64,000 nucleotides of DNA from Zygnema cylindricum (Eukaryota; Streptophyta; Zygnematophyceae; Zygnematales; Zygnemataceae). This document shows positions 56,546 through 64,000 of this stretch, one piece after another. Position 1 is the first letter of the stretch. Every line of letters starts with the position of its first letter. The DNA lies in assembly GCA_037447655.1 (NCBI GenBank), contig JBBHKE010001452.1, positions 1 through 64,000 on the forward strand, in the 5' to 3' direction. A program made the position numbers and the translations under genes. The notes below the pieces were generated by a model. The model had not been told where the DNA came from. It searched no databases and saw only the letters and a list, made by a program, of their open reading frames with translations.

Positions 56546-57175
56546 TAACTTGCCCAAAAAAAATCAAAAAATCACTTTTCAGGATAGCCGGCGGACACTT
56601 AGCGGCCGTTAAGTAGTTTTGGACCAAACTGTTAACGGCGTCTAGGGTGATAGATCAGATCTGGTGTGTCCGCACCAAATCGAGGATGTGTAAAAACTAA
56701 CTCTACTAATAAAGTTAATGATTAAACTTTAAAAGCTTCACAGTTCACACTAATAGCTGGCGAGCGGAGTGATCCGGCAACCTACAAATAATGCAGCCTG
56801 GCCACGTGGATCGTCATACAGTATTTTGCGGAAGACTCACGGAGACAAAAGCGTCCAAATGATTGTTGGACAGTAGGAGAATTGACGCGTTTTGGATTGA
56901 TTTTGAGCTGGCAAGAGGCTATCAACCGACATACAGCTATTGTCGTTTTTCCAAAGAACAAATGAACTTTTGAATTGAAATGAGAAGGAGAAGTGGCCGA
57001 GGTCACTTCTTTGCCAACTGCCACGGATGGAAGAAATTTCTGAAGAATCAACTCCACCAATGAATCAAGTTTTTGTCATGGATCAGTCGCACTTTGTCAA
57101 ACCTGCAAGACGACAAAAAAACGAGCATTGTCGTGTGGTACAGAAAGCACCGTGTACTAATTGGTTGGCAGTACA
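56546..57175. other. Unannotated, no gene seen
   Basis: Contains a 92-codon minus-strand frame (56782-57060) without motifs, and one AGACGACAAAAAAAC motif near 57108. Confidence 0.3.
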
Positions 57176-57391
57176 CACCGCGAATCGTTATTAGCGTCAA
57201 GGTTTTTTTCGCTACTTAAAACATATTTTCTCCGTACACACTTGTCGGATTGTGGATCTGACGGTTGCGATTGAAAGGTAGCATTCTCAGCTTCCGATTG
57301 GCGGTCTCAAATCCACAATCCGACAGTGTGTACGGAGAAAAGATGTTTTATGTGGCGAAAAAAACCTTGACGCTAATAACGATTCGCGGTG
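57176..57391. mobile_element. CACCGCG MITE, 216-bp class
   Basis: CACCGCGAATCGTTATTAGC to GCTAATAACGATTCGCGGTG with near-perfect arms and the GACGGTTGCGATTGAAAGG loop. Confidence 0.8.
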
Positions 57392-58220
57392 GTACTGTAC
57401 TCTGTGTTCAAGCGACAAACTTTCGCTGATTGTAAAAAGACAAAGTGTCCCAAAACGATGCTCTTGAATGGAACGTTTTGACGTGCAGTGAAGCTAGACG
57501 ACATAATAGCTGATCGATCTGAAAGTACGTTTTCTTTGTCTCTCACAGCATATGAAGGAGAAATTTCCGCCGTAACATATTTACTATTTACTAACTTTTG
57601 GAAAAGCGTAAAAGAAACGCCTAGGATTTCTGACAGAACTCTTAACGTTTAGCGTCCCGACAGCGTCACAAAACAAAATATGGTCCGTTGGAAATTCCGC
57701 CTATAAAAAATAGGTCGAATGGTCAGTATTCGTCACATACTTCAGCCCAAAGGTAATCATAACCATGTGTCAGAAGTGACTATTGTTGCGTAAATGTGCT
57801 ACCGACCTCCATAAAATACTGTACAGACATCTCTCCCGTACATTTATGTGTCGAGCAGTCTCACAGTCAATCGCCAGATGCCAAAGCTGACTTTGTTTTA
57901 CCCAGTTGTGCTAAATTGTCCACTTTTCGTACGTGTACGGCCAAGTCGCGACAGCAGTGTACGTTTGTCGCCGAAGAAAAGTGAGGACTCTTGTCGGCGC
58001 AAGCATGTGCTTTCAAATTATTGGAATGAGCGTGTCTGTTCCTCAATGAGCCACGCTCTAACGGTAATTCACTGAGTAAGGGCCAATCGCAGTCCGAGTT
58101 TGAACAGTCTGTCGACGGACACTTCACACGTGCAGTGTCAATTTTTAAGACGGTCCTAATGTCCGCCTTTGGGCCAAAAAGTTCATAAAAAGTTATAAAC
58201 AGCACCGTGAATCGCAACTA
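57392..58220. other. Unannotated, no gene seen
   Basis: Mixed DNA. Its last bases (CACCGTGAATCGC at 58203-58215) are an extra copy of the MITE terminus next to the element at 58221. Confidence 0.3.
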
Positions 58221-58738
58221 CACCGTGAATCGCTATTAGCGTTCATGACTCTAATTGAGGTACCCTGTTTTTTTCGACAAATTCTCAAATAGAATTAATG
58301 ATTCTAAATGTTTCTAAACGTTATTTGGGGTACCCCATCAAATAGGGTTCATAACTCTAATATGGTGCCATTTTAAATAGGATGGTGTACGGACTGTCAT
58401 AACCGTACTATTTTGTACTTTTTCAAGTAGAAAAGCACAGAAAAAATATTCACGATGTCCCGTAGTCGTGCTAACATGTAATTGCGTAAATATTTTCCGG
58501 CATACGCGGATGTCAAAAAAACGCGACGGCGTACGATTTGAACAATTTCGTACATCACATATTTTAGTGTTGATTTATTATGCGCCGAATTTTTTTACAA
58601 AGCAGTTTACAAATTAGAGTTAATGATAAATTAGAATAAAAGTCTTTTTGGAAAAAACTGAAATTCCCAAATAGCGTAAATAACGCTAATTGTTTCATTA
58701 CGCTATCTATTTCATTACGCTAATAGCGATTCACGGTG
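58221..58738. mobile_element. CACCGTG MITE, long class (518 bp, best copy)
   Basis: TA-flanked, CACCGTGAATCGCTATTAGC and its exact inverse at the right. The interior has TACGCTAAT/CTCTAAT phrases, paired GGGGTACCCC-like blocks and a GTACG segment. Confidence 0.85.
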
Positions 58739-58912
58739 TAGTGTTGACAAATCATTAGTGTACGGAAAATAACTATATAGGCTTATAGCGCTATTCTGGG
58801 TTCAATGTCCTAAAAGCGAACAACATATCAACACATCAGCACTACATCGACCATCGTTACTGCAGTACAATACAATATCGTACTATACAATACAGTTTCG
58901 TACAGTACTGTA

Positions 58913-59474
58913 CACCGCCAATCGCTATTAGCGTAGTGTACGCTAATTCCGTCCCGCTTTTTTTTCTTTTTTATTCTCAATTAGCGTAGTTCATTCTATT
59001 TTTTTCTTTACTCTATTTAGGGTTAATTTTTTAGCACCGTACAAAATGGAAGTACGCCATCAGTCAATTAGTGTGATGTACGGACAGTGTTAGACCGTAC
59101 AAAATTGTACCTTTTTAAGTAAAAAAGTATAATTAATGAGTTTTAGTAACCGCGGACGCATGAGAATGTGCGCTCTAAAAAGGGGATATATTCGGGTTGT
59201 CAAATATCAAGTTCGCACGTATTCGTCCAGCAACCACGTTTCGACTGTGTGAACGTACGATTTGTGTACGATTTGTCAGATTTTGTACGAATACCTATAT
59301 TAGTGTAAGCATGTTTGCGACCGACATTTTTATTTTTCAAAGACCCAAATTAGAATTATTAAACAATTAGAATGTATGTTTTTTTTCAAAATTTTCAAAT
59401 TCTTAATTAGCATAAACCACTGTAATTATTCATATACGCTAAAGAAACTTCTACGCTAATAGCGATTGGCAGTG
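58913..59474. mobile_element. CACCGCC MITE, long class (562 bp)
   Basis: TA-flanked, CACCGCCAATCGCTATTAGC at the left, GCTAATAGCGATTGGCAGTG at the right. The interior contains GTGTACGATTTGTCAGATTT, shared with 27147. Confidence 0.8.
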
Positions 59475-59610
59475 TACTGTAACATTTAACCATTTAAGGA
59501 TTAATGTCAATCGTATTTATAATCAATAAAACTAATTTAGTGCGAGGAAACGTGGCGGATATTAGTCCACTTTCTTAGATAGTGTTGTTAACGCTATTCT
59601 GTGATTTTAG

Positions 59611-60803
59611 TAGTGTTGTGTATCGGTAAGGATTTGCCGATAACCGCTATGGACCTTTTTTCGGGTACCCGATAATCAATATAATGGCACGATATATCGC
59701 TATCCGTGTTATCACCGATAAATACCCGATATTTATCGGTATTTATCGGCGATAACACCGATATCGATAACTATTGGCGATACATATACAGACCGTACAT
59801 ATAAATGTACGGCCAGTACACTCAACTGTACGTCATATTCCCGGGACGCGCTGCGGACCCCCTTCCCCCCGATTTCGGTTAAAAATCGCAATTTTTCCTT
59901 TATTATTTATTATTTAAGGGGATTTTACTTGGGTTCCACGCTCCCATACCCTTCCTCAATGTCCTTTTGACTGTTAGTTACGCCCATAGATGTCCAAATC
60001 GTACGGATTTGGACTTTTCTGTGAAAATTACGTAATATTCGTCCAATTCATACTTTTCGTAAAATTTGTATAGATTTATCTGTACGGACATGTACGAAAA
60101 TGTACGAAAAGCAAAATATTAGAAAATCCTTAAAAAATATTTAAAATTACGAACAAGTAACATAAATGTACAAAATTATACGGAAAGTGTACCTTTCAAA
60201 CCTAATAATACGACAAATTTTGTCAACGGTACTGAAATACATAGAAACGTACGGCAATGTACCCTATAAACCCTAAAATCCCCCCTTATAATAACCCTAA
60301 GTAGTACGAATATGTACAAACATTGCACGTAAATATACGAAAAATGTAGCGCAGCTGTACTGAAATATACGAAATTGTACAGCAATATATCCTCCAAACC
60401 CTAAAATTAATATCCCTTACAAGTACGGAAAATACGGCCACTGTACGTACATGTATGAAAAGTGTGCGGTAGTTATACTGAATATACGGAATTCAAGGAA
60501 ATGTACTATAAAACCCTAAAAGTCATTAATATAACCCTAGAAAGTACGTACATATACGGACACTGTATATAAGTGTACGAAAAATCTACGGGTGCAATAG
60601 AAGGTACTTTATTATACAAAGTCAATAATATAATACAGTATGTTATAAAATACTATTGTATGCATACTATATTTTTTTAAGTTATCGCGGATATAGAATT
60701 TGTTGGTCTCAGACCGATATATCCGAACCCCTGACCGTTCGATGACCGATAACTATCGGTATTGGTGTTATCGCGATAAGTTATTTACCGATACACAACA
60801 CTA
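59611..60803. mobile_element. hAT-type element with perfect 8-bp duplication (1193 bp)
   Basis: Inverted ends TAGTGTTGTGTATCGGTAA are flanked by GATTTTAG at 59603-59610 and 60804-60811. No transposase is visible. From about 59985 to 60620 the interior resembles the CATAGTTG-type element at 21419 (CGTACGGATTT then ACTTTT, repeated GTACGAAAA, CCCTAAAATCCCCCC), so one hAT family appears nested in another. Confidence 0.9.
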
Positions 60804-60914
60804 GATTTTAGGCCAAAGAAAGTCGTGCCCGAATTAGTGTTGCGACGGGTGGTGTAGTTAGCGTAAATCACAGTTCTATGTTCACATAGTTGTCTGAAAA
60901 TGTGAGAACAGTTG

Positions 60915-61003
60915 CAGGGTACACTCAGATTTCATCCATAGGGGCCATTGCCTGAACCGTTCAGGTAATGGCCCTTATGGATTGAATATGAGTGCACTCT
61001 ACA
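60915..61003 (+). other. Precursor-miRNA-sized hairpin
   Basis: TCATCCATAGGGGCCATTG pairs with the complement TAATGGCCCTTATGGATTGA across a very short loop, and pairing extends outward with mismatches (CACTCA with TGAGTG) to arms of about 42 nt. The size and mismatches fit a small-RNA precursor or a tiny MITE; expression is unknown. Confidence 0.5.
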
Positions 61004-61080
61004 CGTGTCGAAGCTAGGCACTTTCACGTGTCAAGGCCTTGTCAAACACTCTTTCTGTACTGCAGTGCAAAATAAAGAAA

Positions 61081-62126
61081 GGGAATTGATCATGACAGTG
61101 ATTGTTTTAGTAGCGCACAGTCACTTACGTAATTTTGTCAAAAATTGTACGTATTGGTATTAATAAAGTACAGCTGAGTACAAATTTGACGGTTAATCGG
61201 TTGGACAACTTTGACTTTCAAAATATTGTTTCAATCGCTTAAAATTTTGCCGGGCTTGCGGACATCGACCGTCAAAATAAAATTAGCAATTCACACGGCC
61301 GATGAACGTTTACGCTAACAAAACTGCAACAACCACATGTAATTAAATGTGTTGCAGAAAGTCACTTTTTGTCTTTACGTGAGCTCCACGGTGAAAGCAT
61401 TTAGCTGTAAAATTGAAATTTAATCGTCTAAGCGTTACATTGAACGTATACGCAAATTGAAACGAAACCTCCTCAAACTAAATTGAACCATTGTAAGTTT
61501 TGTACGAAAATATTAAAACGCACGAAACAAAATTTTGCTGCGAATGTAAGAATGTTGATTCTTAGATAGTGTGGCTCAATTTCGTTGCGTGTGACGACGC
61601 GTATTTTTTCATTTAATTTCAATTGATATTTTTACGCCGGTTCGTTTTATTATAGTGTACACAGTTTATTTCATTTGGTGCGTTTTAATATTTTCGTACA
61701 AGATTTATAGTACTTTATTTTAATGAGATTTCGTTTCACTTTGCGTCTAAGTTCAATGTAACGCTCAGACGATTAAATTTCAATTTTGCGGCTAAGTGCT
61801 CTCACTGTGGAGCTCACGTAAAGACAAAAAATGACTGTCTGCAACACTTTTATTCACATGTGGTTGTCGCAATTTTGTTACCGTAAACGTTCGCCGGCCG
61901 TGTGAATTGCTAATTTTATTATGTCGGTCGACGTACGCAAGCGCGGCAAAATTTTAAGCGGTTGAAACAATATTTTGAAAGTCAAAGTTGTCCAACTGAT
62001 TGACCGTCAAATTTGTTCTCAGCAGGACTTTATTTTTACCAATATGTACTTCAAATGTATAATTTTTGACAAAATGACGTAAGTGACTGTGCGCAACCAA
62101 AACAGTTACTGTTATGATCAATTCCC
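61081..62126. mobile_element. Long-arm foldback element (1046 bp) with 8-bp duplication
   Basis: Two inverted arms of about 445 bp (61081 to about 61526 and about 61677 to 62126) surround about 150 bp. The outer ends are GGGAATTGATCATGACAG and its near complement. TAAAGAAA flanks both sides (61073-61080 and 62127-62134). Long arms recall Mutator-like or Foldback elements. The duplication as read is 8 bp, so the superfamily is open. No protein is encoded. Confidence 0.88.
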
Positions 62127-62172
62127 TAAAGAAATTAAGTGTACCGCTTGGCATATTCCGTACTAAACACTA

Positions 62173-62709
62173 CACCATGAATCGTAATTAGAGTTATGTT
62201 CAGTAATTCCGTTACCCCAAATTTTGACTCTATCTCCGTAAATAGAGTACATTATGTAGAAACTAATGGTTTTATTAGTATTTTCTAGGTCTGAAAAGAA
62301 ATATAGAAGTCGAGGCAGTCTATCTCTAACTTCTCTCTCCAACTCTCAAACTTGTCGCAGTCACTGAGAAATTGGAGACTGGCCGTTCAAAATTGTACTT
62401 TATTAAGTAAAAATGTAAAAACAATGATTTAATACATGCGGTTATCATGTAACTGTGTTTTAACAAACCGCGTAGTGCAAACGTCACAATGACGCGAAAC
62501 CGTACGTTTTGTCAGATTTTATATGTATACCTAATTTGCAGTAGATATATTCAGCGCCCAAATTTATGCCCAAATTAGAGTTATTGATAAATTAGAGTAC
62601 ATTTTTTTTGAAAAGGGTCAATTACCCAAAATAAAGTTAATGCCTCTAATTTTATTTTTTTCGTTTTTTTACTCTAATTATTTCTTTACTCTAAATACGA
62701 TTCGCGCTG
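62173..62709. mobile_element. CACCATG MITE, long class (537 bp)
   Basis: TA-flanked CACCATGAATCGTAATTAGAG to CTCTAAATACGATTCGCGCTG. The interior has TCTAAT phrases and CGTACGTTTTGTCAGATTTT, shared with the other long copies. Confidence 0.7.
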
Positions 62710-62711
62710 TA

Positions 62712-63454
62712 TCTCACTACCTTTTTGAAATCAGTGTAATTCACACTAATTAAATCGCACATATAGTAGATAGAAGAAAGTATAATTTTTTCAGGTCGAT
62801 TTTGGGTGCAAGGTTTATAATTTAGAGACGCCTTTAGAGTATTAAAACTGATATCGATACACGGGGCAGCTGTTGTATATCGGTGGTAGCATCTTACTGA
62901 CTATAGATGAGTGCATTTTACTCAATTGCATCGATATGAATAATGTGATGGTTTACCAATATGGATGTTTGATATACCAAAACAAAAGGCAACAATCGAA
63001 TTTTGTTATTAAAAATCATCGTGTGGTTCCATTGGTTTGATACGTACCCTTTCAAAATTATAAATTGTAGCCAAAAACAATGTTTTCCCCTACTACTTAT
63101 TACGTCATATGTTTGTTGGTGTAAAAAGAGAAAATATTATAAATGAAAACGAATATATTTTTATTGATAAAGAATAAGAAGCAAATTACACAATTTAAAA
63201 ACAATACGGAAGTTCGTTTACAAACGAATTGCAAATCATATACTCTTCCATAGTGTCTTCACAATATGTTTAAAACAACCTTATCTTAATCAGCGTGGTA
63301 ACTCCAAAAAGCAAAAAATTAAAAGAGAAAACAAAGATCAACAACATGCGTACACTTAAGAATACGATTATTTAATTATTATTTAATGCGACGGGGAATA
63401 ACCCTCTCAAAACCAAGACATATACGCTCCACGTGAATACGCGACCATGACTAA
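62712..63454. other. Unannotated, no gene seen
   Basis: AT-rich DNA. TTTTTATTGATAAAGAATAAG near 63158 and a TATCGATACACGG phrase near 62853 hint at eroded repeats, but nothing is bounded. Confidence 0.3.
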
Positions 63455-64000
63455 GGGTGAAGTTCCATCAAGCGAAAAGTGGCGTTTCCAACAGAAATCC
63501 GCGACTCTCCGTACCAAATCGTACCGCCTATTTTGTTTTTATAGGAAAACCAACATTACAGAGAATCTTGCCGATACTCTCCGGAGGTCTTGGAGGTAAT
63601 ATTGGCTGTCGGATGTTCATCTGCGATGAGTTCGCTTCAATTTTCTCTGTTAGACTCAACCCACCTCGACGAGGTGGGTTGGCATACACAGAAACAAAAA
63701 AAACTGTGACACGGTGGACAATTAAGCTACGTGTCATGATAGAAAACCAACGAAAAATCTTAAGATTTCCACATGACACGCGGTTTCCAAAATATAAACG
63801 AAACTAAAAACGAAATTTCGTAACATTCCCTCGTCACGCTATTTTCGGTTTCTTTTGTTCGTCACACTATTTTTGTCGAAAGACTTTCGTTATGTTCGAA
63901 AACTGAAACCCTAAAAAATGAGATGGCGTCGTCTGCAAAATGTATAAAAGTTTTGTTGTATGGTCACGTCGTACGCAGGTCCATGGTACGTAAGTCAAGA
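63455..64000 (-). mobile_element. PIF/Harbinger-like element, cut by the window edge
   Basis: Begins GGGTGAAGTTCCATCA after TAA. It is the reverse-orientation relative of 14404-15138: same GCGAAAAGTG end, a frame with LPPRPPESIGKILCNV (63528-63779, minus), and AAACCCTAAAAAATGAG in the far half. The other terminus lies beyond 64000. Confidence 0.75.
63657..63681 (+). repeat. Hairpin at the conserved position of the PIF-like element
   Basis: CAACCCACCTC, spacer GAC, then the exact complement. The centre is 214 bp from the element end at 63455, matching the 213 bp of the hairpin at 14905-14945. Confidence 0.85.

Noticed and set aside
1-64000. CRISPR arrays, operons, rRNA genes or phage modules
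   Set aside because: No spacer-repeat structure, no ribosome-binding-site-led gene clusters and no rRNA signature found; the content is that of a repeat-rich eukaryotic chromosome.

Overview
The window looks like repeat-rich nuclear DNA of a eukaryote, most likely a streptophyte (land plant or charophyte alga) with a large genome. The reasons are: two single-exon proteins ending in plant-type LxLxL (EAR-like) motifs, a polypyrimidine/AG splice acceptor, a plant-style Ty1/copia element, hAT elements with 8-bp target duplications, degenerate CCCTAAA tracts, and no bacterial gene organisation. Species and chromosome cannot be fixed from sequence alone.

Gene content is low. The left edge holds the last exon of a lysine-rich protein (374-492). 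Two long, apparently intronless genes lie 19 kb apart in convergent orientation: one at 30421-31983 (+) and one at 50944-52470 (-). Both carry an SDLWSLLC box near the N-terminus, low-complexity middles and a C-terminal LxLxL motif, so I read them as paralogous candidate co-repressor-recruiting proteins of a family I do not recognise. Both have GA-repeat leaders and repeated AAAACGACAAA motifs upstream.

Almost everything else is mobile or repetitive. From 3 to 15 kb there are TA-flanked MITEs with CACCGTGAATCG termini, hAT-type MITEs, and a 2.53-kb direct repeat (8065-10595 and 12031-14562) enclosing 1.4 kb of other DNA. From 15.5 to 21.2 kb there is a decayed non-LTR retrotransposon (tandem 5' monomers, zinc finger, RT, zinc knuckle, probable restriction-like endonuclease), interrupted by a copia LTR. 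From 21.4 to 26.8 kb there is a second direct-repeat structure: 1.55-kb repeats around 2.15 kb. From 33 to 36.5 kb there are hAT-type and PIF/Harbinger-like non-autonomous elements. From 37.1 to 48.8 kb there is an originally continuous GA-rich array of about 4.1 kb, split by a Ty1/copia element (37871-45473, 5-bp duplication AGAGC). That element's 3' LTR was in turn invaded by a solo-LTR-like insert. From 53 kb to the end there are more MITEs, a hAT element with a perfect 8-bp duplication, a long-arm foldback element and a PIF-like copy that runs off the window.

The observations I consider most worth following are: the SDLWSLLC/LxLxL protein pair; a hairpin kept at a fixed distance from one end in three PIF-like elements although the arm sequences differ; the two repeat-spacer-repeat duplications, each with one boundary inside a transposon; the tRNA-Arg-like sequence carried by the copia LTRs; and the strong local excess of GTAC.
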